A stretch of DNA of 64,000 nt, from the NCBI RefSeq assembly GCF_003970385.1, contig NZ_RXZH01000001.1:124001-188000 (forward strand). Reading direction: 5' to 3'. Below the pieces are notes generated by a model. It was not told where the DNA came from and ran no database searches. It saw nothing but the letters and a program-made list of their open reading frames with translations. The number at the start of each line of letters is the position of its first letter. The first letter of the stretch is position 1. The translations under genes and the position numbers were made by a program. This DNA comes from Vibrio aquaticus (GTDB taxonomy: Bacteria > Pseudomonadota > Gammaproteobacteria > Enterobacterales > Vibrionaceae). This document shows positions 55,089 through 62,331 of this stretch, piece by piece.

Positions 55089-55466
55089 TTACTTCTTCTG
55101 TTGCTGTTCAGCTTTTTTCTTAGCAAGCAAGTATGCCTCTATATGCTTCTGGATCGCAAGCTTTCCTCCCTTAATAAGCCTACCATTAAAGAAACAGTAC
55201 CAACTATTTGCGTCGCCAGTATCATTCTTCAACGTGTAGCCGTTAAAGTTCTCTTGCGCCGGTTTGCCTTGTTGCGCTTTCTTTTCAGCCAAAGAACTGA
55301 ACTCTTTAGGATCGATGATTGTCGCTGTATCACAGAACCAGTCGATGCTCTTCTTAACAGCAGCCATGCTCCCAGAAAGAACATGTTGTTTTATTTGGAC
55401 TTGCCAAACGTCAGTTGTTGTTCCAGCAGTTTTGAGGGTAAAACCTCGATAAGTAGCAGCAGCCAT
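55089..55466 (-). CDS. Duplicated-domain hypothetical protein (DUF3319-like)
   Basis: This 125-residue protein contains two copies of a ~39-residue unit: residues 6-44 (YRGFTLKTAG...SIDWF) and 74-112 (FNGYTLKNDT...HIEAY). Shared positions are the opening aromatic-x-Gly-aromatic-Thr-Leu-Lys, a central Trp, and Gly-x-x-x-Ala-Ile/Val-x-Lys-x-Ile near the end. The tail is Lys/Gln-rich. It is cytoplasmic and of unknown function, resembling a Vibrio family I recall as DUF3319. It forms an operon with yciH. Confidence 0.75.
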   Translation of the reverse strand: MAAATYRGFTLKTAGTTTDVWQVQIKQHVLSGSMAAVKKSIDWFCDTATIIDPKEFSSLAEKKAQQGKPAQENFNGYTLKNDTGDANSWYCFFNGRLIKGGKLAIQKHIEAYLLAKKKAEQQQKK

Positions 55467-55565
55467 AAGTTATAATTTTTTAGTATTGAGTTAGTTTAAT
55501 AATAATTGTAATACTCTCTTTATCAAGTATATTTATCATACATTTGTTGGTTATAGTGCGTATAA

Positions 55566-56522
55566 ATGAAGAAAATCGTTCGCGTTGTCACATGTGATGA
55601 GACTCGAAAAATATATATCGACGCGTTTTCTAAACCTATTGATATTTCAGATATTATTTCGTTGCTCGACAACGGATACTCACATAATTCGAATTTGGCG
55701 ATGCGCAAAGATTGGAATCTGTTCACGGAGTTTTGTTTAGGCAAAGGCGTTAGGCCTCTCCCCGCTTCTGTTACTGCATTAAGGTTGTTTTTGGAGTCGG
55801 AGTCTAAGCGTCGGAAGTATGCAACCCTTAAACGTTACGTGGTCACAATTGGTCTTGTTCACCGCACATTAAGTTTGTCCGACCCCTGCTCGTCTACAAC
55901 CATCACAACATTGATGGCTCAGTTTAGGCAGAACAAGCAAAGTGATGCTAGGTCTGCAGAGTCGTTTACCGCAAAACACCTTAAAGATATAACCAAATTA
56001 CTGGAGCATTCAAAACGTTTGTCAGATATACGCGATTTAGCAATATATCATTTGATGTTCGAGTGCATGTTAAAGCGTTCAGAGTTAAAACAGCTCAACG
56101 TTGGTGATATTTGCCGTTTGAATGGGGAAATCTCCCTCAAAATGGGCCAATCCAAATACCGACTTAGTTATCATACTGCCCAATATCTATCTCGGTGGAT
56201 TGATGCAACGGCTCGACACACTGGGCCGTTATTCACCTCTATCGATCGACATGGCTTACTGGGTCAGGCTCCGCTCGATGATTCTTCCATCTATCGAATT
56301 TTACGTAAAGCAAGTACCAAGCTCGGACTAAAGGTCAAGTTTTCAGGGCAATCACTGCGTATTGGTGGTCTTAGTAAGCTTGTGAATCAGGGTGTAAAAG
56401 TGAAAGAGATACAAAAACGAGGCAGATGGCAAAGTGTGGCTATGCCTTATTACTATTTAAGCAATAAGGCATACATTGAAGAAGATCTTGTTGTCTTTAA
56501 GAAGATAAAACCAATTGATTAA
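55566..56522 (+). CDS. Solitary tyrosine recombinase
   Basis: A 318-residue protein with an N-terminal SAM-like core-binding domain (about 35-125) and a C-terminal catalytic domain. The active site reads Arg171 (CMLKRSEL), Lys197, Arg265 (SLRIGG), Trp288 (GRW) and a nucleophile Tyr, most likely Tyr297 in PYYYLS. The box II His, three residues before Arg265, is Gln262. This resembles integrases with a G-H-S-L-R-V-G motif rather than XerC/D. There are no att repeats, cargo genes or excisionase nearby, and its stop overlaps the convergent ddlA stop by 4 bases, so it looks resident rather than part of a recent island. Confidence 0.85.
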   Translation: MKKIVRVVTCDETRKIYIDAFSKPIDISDIISLLDNGYSHNSNLAMRKDWNLFTEFCLGKGVRPLPASVTALRLFLESESKRRKYATLKRYVVTIGLVHRTLSLSDPCSSTTITTLMAQFRQNKQSDARSAESFTAKHLKDITKLLEHSKRLSDIRDLAIYHLMFECMLKRSELKQLNVGDICRLNGEISLKMGQSKYRLSYHTAQYLSRWIDATARHTGPLFTSIDRHGLLGQAPLDDSSIYRILRKASTKLGLKVKFSGQSLRIGGLSKLVNQGVKVKEIQKRGRWQSVAMPYYYLSNKAYIEEDLVVFKKIKPID

Positions 56523-57511
56523 AGTGACGTTTGTACACAGTTCGCTAAGAAATCAGCAAATTTATGGCCGTTGTTCTCTAACATTTTAGGGAACATTGAA
56601 ATCGGGGTCATTCCCGGGAATGTGTTGACTTCATTCAGGTAAATTTCGCCGTCTTGCGTCAAAAAGAAATCGATGCGTGACAGGTGACGAAGTCGCATTT
56701 GAGTGAAGACTTTCTCTGCACTAGTTCGAATCAGCTCTAGCTGTTGGTTAGTCAAGTTTGACGCCACAACTTCCGTCGTTGAATGGCTGTCTGAACTGTA
56801 CTTTTCTTCATATGAATAGAACGCATCTTCTGGCGCAATGACTTCGCCGGGTGCTGAGAGATGAAGAACCCCATCAATTTCATAAGCCGCGACTTCTAAT
56901 TCACGAGGTTTAACCGCTTTTTCCACCAACACTTGGTCTGAATAGCCAAAAGCATCATTAAGTGCTTGTTTGACTTGTGAGGATTCCGTTACCTTGTAAC
57001 AACCCACAGACGAGCCCTGGCGCGCGGCTTTGATGAAAATTGCACCCCACTCGTTTAACGCGTCTTGGCATTGAGTTAATGCTGCTTCATTGTTATCAGA
57101 CAAGAAAACGTAAGGTGTGTTAGGGATGCCTAGCGCGTCATACCATAGCTTTGATGTAATTTTGTTAAAGCTGTTCGTGCTCGCTTCCGCGCCACAGCCA
57201 AGATATGGGATACCCGTCAGCTCTAACATTGACTGAATGTCGCCTGTTTCGCCTGGGAAGCCGTGAATACATGGAACCACAAAATCCAGTTTGGTACTGG
57301 TTGCATCACAGTTAAGCATGCCTGTGTTCGTATCGAGGTAAACCAATGTACCGTTGTCGGTATACCAACCGTCTGTTTTCATCTCAACTCGGATGACATT
57401 GAATTCAGGTGTTTGCTCTAACTGAGACTGAACATAATTTGCCGAAACCAGCGATACTTCGTGTTCAGAAGAACCACCACCACAAAGAAGTAGAATTGTC
57501 GTTTTAGTCAT
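56519..57511 (-). CDS. ddlA: D-alanine--D-alanine ligase
   Basis: The 330-residue ATP-grasp enzyme joins two D-alanines for peptidoglycan precursors. The N-terminus LLCGGGSSEHEVSLVSA, FIKAARQGSSVGCYKV (ATP loop), VEKAVKPRELEVA and YLNEVNTFPGMTPISMFPKM are diagnostic. Length is between DdlB (about 306) and DdlA (about 364), and the family assignment within Ddl is by context with V. cholerae VCA0572. It is not in the mra/ddlB division cluster, so it is the second, unlinked ligase. Confidence 0.93.
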   Translation of the reverse strand: MTKTTILLLCGGGSSEHEVSLVSANYVQSQLEQTPEFNVIRVEMKTDGWYTDNGTLVYLDTNTGMLNCDATSTKLDFVVPCIHGFPGETGDIQSMLELTGIPYLGCGAEASTNSFNKITSKLWYDALGIPNTPYVFLSDNNEAALTQCQDALNEWGAIFIKAARQGSSVGCYKVTESSQVKQALNDAFGYSDQVLVEKAVKPRELEVAAYEIDGVLHLSAPGEVIAPEDAFYSYEEKYSSDSHSTTEVVASNLTNQQLELIRTSAEKVFTQMRLRHLSRIDFFLTQDGEIYLNEVNTFPGMTPISMFPKMLENNGHKFADFLANCVQTSL

Positions 57512-57636
57512 TTATCGTTCTTTCCGTGACACAACAGAGGGATTGGTTTAAACATCATAATCAAAAGCGCAATGAGTTACATCGTTTTAGCTAATAAAAC
57601 CGGTATTTACGGTTTGAATGATGCTTATTTAGTCAT

Positions 57637-57660
57637 AAAAAAAGGGGCTGACGCCCCTTT
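57637..57660 (-). terminator. Terminator of the SPOR lipoprotein gene
   Basis: AAAGGGGC / GCCCCTTT with a 4-base loop reads into T on the minus strand, 15 bases past the stop. Confidence 0.82.
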
Positions 57661-57674
57661 TCATTAAAATGTGA

Positions 57675-58250
57675 TTAGTTCAGTTTGTTTAGTGTTGGAT
57701 ATTGAGAATTTTTAATTGCGTCAATGCTCTTCACGAATGGCTTAAGTGATTGGAACTCAGCTGGAAGCTCACCGATTGCTTTTTTCGCATCAGTACGAGT
57801 TGCGTAATCACCGTAAAGCACTGAATACCATTTGGTGCCATTCACTACTTTGTAGTTTTCCCAGATTGGCTGGTTATCACGTGGAAGTTTACGTGCGAAC
57901 TGGTCAACTTTAGTTTGAGAGCCCACAGCCACAACCTGAATAGTGAAACCGTAGCGTGGGTTCATCGCTTTCTGTTTGGCTGTCGGTGGAGTAATTGCCA
58001 CTGCAGGTTTAGTTTGAGGTTGAACCTTCACTACTTGCTTAGGTTGTTCTGGTGACATTTTCACAACATCACTCTGGACGTTGTTTTCTGAAATGCCGTT
58101 GGTCACTCCTTGTTGTGAAACAACCGGTTGTTCAACCTTAGCTGTTTGGTATTCCTCACGATAGCTTTCTGAGCTCACGTCTGTGACATAATCGCTCGAT
58201 ACACATGCAGAAAGCAAAACTGATAAACCAACAATCGCAATTTTTTTCAT
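57675..58250 (-). CDS. SPOR-domain lipoprotein
   Basis: The 191-residue protein has a lipoprotein signal (LSVLLSACVSS, Cys16), a Gln/Val/Pro-rich linker of about 75 residues and a C-terminal SPOR domain (about 105-185: RYGFTIQVVAVGSQTKVDQFARKL, WYSVLYGDYATRTDAKKAIGELP). SPOR domains bind glycan strands lacking stem peptides at division sites, so it is probably tethered to a membrane and targeted to the septum. It resembles Vibrio homologues of RlpA/DamX-type accessory proteins but lacks other domains. Confidence 0.88.
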   Translation of the reverse strand: MKKIAIVGLSVLLSACVSSDYVTDVSSESYREEYQTAKVEQPVVSQQGVTNGISENNVQSDVVKMSPEQPKQVVKVQPQTKPAVAITPPTAKQKAMNPRYGFTIQVVAVGSQTKVDQFARKLPRDNQPIWENYKVVNGTKWYSVLYGDYATRTDAKKAIGELPAEFQSLKPFVKSIDAIKNSQYPTLNKLN

Positions 58251-58465
58251 GAAATTTTCAAATGCCTTAACTAGAAATTACTGTAAATCATGCCGTTAGA
58301 TAGACAGAGAATCAACCCAACATTTTAATTATATATCAATACTCTGTGACGCAAGGCACAATCTTCACTTGCACCAAGGTGATCTGACTAAAACTACACC
58401 AAAATCTTTAAGAGTTTAGCCGTTAGGTCCGCTAATATGAGGTGGTCGCCTATTCGGAGCTAGAT

Positions 58466-61147
58466 ATGAGTCAACTAAACCAATTGTTTAAACCTCGTTC
58501 TGTTGCCGTCATTGGCGCATCGACTAAACCGATGCGCGCAGGCAATATTGTTATGAAAAACCTTTTACAGGCTGGTTTCGATGGCGCAATTATGCCGGTT
58601 ACGCCAACGTACTCCTCGGTTTGTGGCGTTCTAGCTTACGCTTCCGTCGAGAAGTTACCAATTGTTCCCGATATTACCATCTTATGCACCCATGCAAAAT
58701 ACAACGAGCTCCTGTTCCAACAATTAGCGGATAAACAAGTAAAATCCGTCATTGTACTTTCAGCAGATATGCACCTCGCCAACAATGACGGTCAAAGTAT
58801 TCAGAGTGTTTGTTTGGATATCGCGAAGAAAAGTGGCATGCGAGTTCTTGGTCCTAATAGTCTTGGTATGATTCTTCCTTGGATCAACTTCAACGCTTCT
58901 TTTTCTCCGGTCACGGCAAAGCAAGGTAAAATTGCGTTTATCTCTCAATCCGCAGCAATGTGTACCACTATTCTTGATTGGGCCAATGATAAGAACATCG
59001 GCTTTTCTGCCTTTATCTCTCTCGGTAACGCTTTAGATATCGACTTCTCAGATCTTTTGGATCATTTGAGTACCGACACGCACACAGAATCGATCTTACT
59101 GTATGTCGATACCATTAAAGACGCGCGACGCTTTATGTCTGCTGCCCGTGCGGCCTCTCGAAACCGTCGGATACTTGTCTTAAAAGGAGGCAAAACTTCT
59201 GCAGGGCGGATAGCTGCAAAAGCCCATACTGGTGGAGACGATACGCTCGACATCATCTATGACTCAGCCATTCGCCGAACTGGTATGTTGAGAGTGAACA
59301 ACTCCCACGAACTGTTTGCAGCCGTAGAAACCTTGACTCACTCTGTACCATTGCGCGGTGAAAGACTTGCGATCATCACTAATGGCGGTGGCCCCGCTAT
59401 TATGGCAGTTGATACGCTGTTGGAACGCGGTGGTAAGTTGGCTGAATTATCCAGTGATACCCTCACCCAATTAGATAGCTTGTTGCCAACAAGTTGGAGC
59501 TATAACAACCCAATCGATATGGTTGGAGATGCTGATCATTCTCGTTATGTCAAAACACTGAATGCGCTGATGGATACTGACTGCGCTGATGCTATCCTGA
59601 TCATGCATAGCCCCTCTGCTGTCGCACATTCAGAGCAAACAGCGCTTGCCGTCGTAGAGGCGATTAAAGCTCATCCTAGACACAAACGGTTTAACTTTCT
59701 AACCAACTGGTCCGGTGAACTCACTGCAAAACCTGCCCGTGATATCTTTACTCAAGCGGGGATTCCGACCTACCGGACACCAGAAAGTGCGGTCGTTGCT
59801 TTCATGCACTTGGTGGAATATCGCAGAAATCAAAAGCAACTAATGGAGACACCGACAACGGCTGAACCTGTCCATATTTCTGAACTTCAAGAAGCGAATC
59901 AGTGGATCGAAAATAAATTACTGGACAAAAACACAGTATCACTTGATACCCATCAAATTGGGCCATTCTTGAAGTGTTTTGATTTTGAGGTACTTCCCAC
60001 ATGGATCGCGTCGGATTCAAGTGAAGCGGTGCATGTTGCGGAACAAATCGGTTATCCGGTTGCGGTTAAACTCCGTTCTCCAGATATTGCTCACAAGTCA
60101 GATGTCCAAGGGGTCATGCTCAACCTCAGAAACAGCACTGAAGTGGCCAACGCTTCTGATGCAATCTTAGATCGAACTAAACTCTCTTATCCGTCAGCGA
60201 ATATCCATGGCCTGTTAGTACAAGGGATGGCAAAGCTCGCCGGAGGTGAAGAGATTCGTATCAAAGTAAAGCATGATGACACCTTTGGCCCAGTGATTCT
60301 ATTAGGCCAAGGAGGCTCTGAGTGGGATGAAGCGTTAGACGCGGCTTCGGCATTGCCACCGCTTAACATGGCGTTAGCACGCTATCTTATTGTTAGAGCG
60401 ATAAAAAATGGCAAGATTCGACCTCAAAAATTGCCTGAGCCAATGGATATCCAAGGGCTATCGGAGTTGCTGGTTCGTATCTCTCAAATGGTGGTTGATT
60501 GCCCACAAGTTCATGAGCTGGATATCCATCCAGTACTTGCAAATGGTTCGAACTTTACCATCATTGATGCTGATCTCGTGTTAAAGCGTTACGAAGGGGA
60601 TGCACAACAGCGATTGGCGATTCGACCTTATCCGGTAGAATATGAAGAGCGAATCGAGCTGAAGGATGGAGAGAAAGTCCTATTGCGCCCTATTCTTCCC
60701 GAAGACGAGCCTCATCACGCTGACTTTATTCACAACGTCTCGAAAGAAGACCTCTACAAACGTTTCTTTACTGATGTTGGGGAATTTAACCATGAAGCGC
60801 TCGCCAATCTTACACAAATTGATTACGACCGAGAGATGGCGTTTGTTGCGGTTAGCCAAACTCGACCTGACTCACCGATTATTGGTGTCTCCCGCGCGCT
60901 AATTAATCCAGAAAATACGGATGCCGAATTTGCGATTTTGATTCGTTCAGATCTCAAAGGTAATGGACTAGGCAAAGTGTTAATGGAGAAGGTCATTCAA
61001 TATTGCCGCCATAAGGGCACAAAACAAATGTCAGGTATGACAATGCCAACCAACAGAGGGATGTTGATGCTAGCTCAAAAACTGGGCTTCGAATTAGACA
61101 TTCAATTTGAAGATGGTGTAGCGGATATGCGTTTGCCACTGAGCTAA
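58466..61147 (+). CDS. patZ: Protein lysine acetyltransferase PatZ/Pat (NDP-forming acyl-CoA synthetase domain fused to GNAT)
   Basis: The 893-residue protein aligns along its length with E. coli PatZ (YfiQ). Order: CoA-binding domain (about 1-130, KPRSVAVIGASTKP), succinyl-CoA-synthetase-like domain (about 140-460, LGPNSLGM), ATP-grasp domain (about 480-700, IGYPVAVKLRSPDIAHKSDVQGVML), and GNAT domain (about 715-893, AEFAILIRSDLKGNGLGKVLMEK). It acetylates lysines such as that of acetyl-CoA synthetase. Unlike E. coli PatZ, where Asn occupies the phospho-His position, His254 is present (KAHTGGDD), so the synthetase half may be active. ATG 58466 follows CGGAGC. Confidence 0.93.
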   Translation: MSQLNQLFKPRSVAVIGASTKPMRAGNIVMKNLLQAGFDGAIMPVTPTYSSVCGVLAYASVEKLPIVPDITILCTHAKYNELLFQQLADKQVKSVIVLSADMHLANNDGQSIQSVCLDIAKKSGMRVLGPNSLGMILPWINFNASFSPVTAKQGKIAFISQSAAMCTTILDWANDKNIGFSAFISLGNALDIDFSDLLDHLSTDTHTESILLYVDTIKDARRFMSAARAASRNRRILVLKGGKTSAGRIAAKAHTGGDDTLDIIYDSAIRRTGMLRVNNSHELFAAVETLTHSVPLRGERLAIITNGGGPAIMAVDTLLERGGKLAELSSDTLTQLDSLLPTSWSYNNPIDMVGDADHSRYVKTLNALMDTDCADAILIMHSPSAVAHSEQTALAVVEAIKAHPRHKRFNFLTNWSGELTAKPARDIFTQAGIPTYRTPESAVVAFMHLVEYRRNQKQLMETPTTAEPVHISELQEANQWIENKLLDKNTVSLDTHQIGPFLKCFDFEVLPTWIASDSSEAVHVAEQIGYPVAVKLRSPDIAHKSDVQGVMLNLRNSTEVANASDAILDRTKLSYPSANIHGLLVQGMAKLAGGEEIRIKVKHDDTFGPVILLGQGGSEWDEALDAASALPPLNMALARYLIVRAIKNGKIRPQKLPEPMDIQGLSELLVRISQMVVDCPQVHELDIHPVLANGSNFTIIDADLVLKRYEGDAQQRLAIRPYPVEYEERIELKDGEKVLLRPILPEDEPHHADFIHNVSKEDLYKRFFTDVGEFNHEALANLTQIDYDREMAFVAVSQTRPDSPIIGVSRALINPENTDAEFAILIRSDLKGNGLGKVLMEKVIQYCRHKGTKQMSGMTMPTNRGMLMLAQKLGFELDIQFEDGVADMRLPLS

Positions 61148-61154
61148 CGGGATC

Positions 61155-61180
61155 GGGGGAGCGTATCTCCCCCTGTTTGT
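61155..61180. terminator. Bidirectional terminator
   Basis: GGGGGAG / CTCCCCC with a 5-base loop, followed by TGTTTGTTT, separates patZ from the LysR gene. Confidence 0.75.
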
Positions 61181-62077
61181 TTAGATCTTTGAATGCTGCT
61201 TAAAGTGCTTCATTAAGTATTGGATACACCACGATTTCGCTTCACCAATTTTATTGCGCTTCCACGCGAGAATGACATCAATAGTAAACGTCTCTGTTCC
61301 TTTGATTTGAGTCAGTTCCCCTTTTTCAATCAACTCTAGGGCTAACTGTTTTGGTAATGTCCCAATGCCGAGACCTTGTTTCAAGGCGTCGACCTTCGCT
61401 GAAAAGTTAGTCACGGTTAAACGAGGCTGACGTTGAGTGATGTTTACGCTGAGTGCCGGTTGCTCTCTCGCAGTATCCGCAATGGCAATGATACGATATT
61501 TCTCTCGCGCTTTGTCATCAAATTCACCACTGCGCTTATGGACATAATGGCTGGTCGCGGCAACCCAAATCATCTCCATCTCACCAATGGTTTCCGCTTT
61601 GACATCTTGAGGTAACGTATCTATCTTTGGGGCGACCAATAGATCGGCTCGACCCACGTTCAAGGCCTCCCAGCATCCTGCCAATATCTCTTCTTGTAGC
61701 CTGACTCTTGTTGAGCTGACGTTACTTAGCTCATTAACCAGCTCAAAAAAGTTGCTAACAGGAATGATACCGTCGAAGGCCAGTGTCAAATCAAGTTCCC
61801 ATCCGTTAGCCAGTACATTGGCATCATTCACCAATTTTTCAGTCGCTTCGAGTATCAGTCGACCGCGTTCCAAAATGAGCTTCCCAGCCTCAGTAAAGTT
61901 CGCTTTATGGCCCGATCGGTCAAAGATCATGATATCCAAATCTTGTTCGAGCTTTTGAATTTGGTAGCTCAAGGAAGATGGTGCACGATCAAGTTCATTG
62001 GCAGCCGCAGCAAAACTCCCTCTTCGTTCTATCGCATCTAATATGTGAAGCGCTTCTAATGTAATTGGACTCTGCAC
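61181..62077 (-). CDS. LysR-family transcriptional regulator
   Basis: A 298-residue LTTR with the N-terminal helix-turn-helix at about 8-65 (LHILDAIERRGSFAAAANELDRAPSSLSYQIQKLEQDLDIMIF, the canonical LTTR pattern) and a periplasmic-binding-like effector domain after about residue 90. The start is GTG 62077 with AAGGA eight bases upstream. It is divergent from hutA, which is itself expected to be Fur-controlled. In V. cholerae a LysR gene also sits next to hutA; the effector is unknown. Related members (e.g. YafC, PtxR-like) often act on the divergent gene. Confidence 0.92.
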   Translation of the reverse strand: MQSPITLEALHILDAIERRGSFAAAANELDRAPSSLSYQIQKLEQDLDIMIFDRSGHKANFTEAGKLILERGRLILEATEKLVNDANVLANGWELDLTLAFDGIIPVSNFFELVNELSNVSSTRVRLQEEILAGCWEALNVGRADLLVAPKIDTLPQDVKAETIGEMEMIWVAATSHYVHKRSGEFDDKAREKYRIIAIADTAREQPALSVNITQRQPRLTVTNFSAKVDALKQGLGIGTLPKQLALELIEKGELTQIKGTETFTIDVILAWKRNKIGEAKSWCIQYLMKHFKQHSKI

Positions 62078-62252
62078 TGTCGCATTCCTTAAACACTAAT
62101 GAATAAAATATTGTGATACCTGTCACATTGATTGAATTGCTATTGAACCTTTATTATTGAGGCTAAAGACACTAAGTGATTGTTTTATTTCAACTTAGTT
62201 AATTACCCAAGCCAAAACATTGCTTCTAAAAACCAAAGATAACAATGAGAAC

Positions 62253-62271
62253 AATAGTAATTATCATTTAG
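62253..62271. promoter_or_regulatory. Fur-box-like site upstream of hutA
   Basis: AATAGTAATTATCATTTAG matches 12 of 19 positions of the Fur consensus (GATAATGATAATCATTATC), 61 bp before the hutA ATG. It fits iron repression of a haem receptor. Confidence 0.6.
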
Positions 62272-62331
62272 ATCCAATAAAATCCGTTTCGCTCAATAGA
62301 AACCGATTATGGATTAAAGGTAGTAAAAACA

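Noticed and set aside
55101..55475. 124-residue frame antisense to the DUF3319-like gene
   Set aside because: The opposite strand has a convincing internal domain repeat and operon spacing with yciH.
55566..56522. Recombinase as marker of a genomic island
   Set aside because: No flanking direct repeats, tRNA, cargo or phage genes are seen, and the flanking genes keep the chromosome II order.
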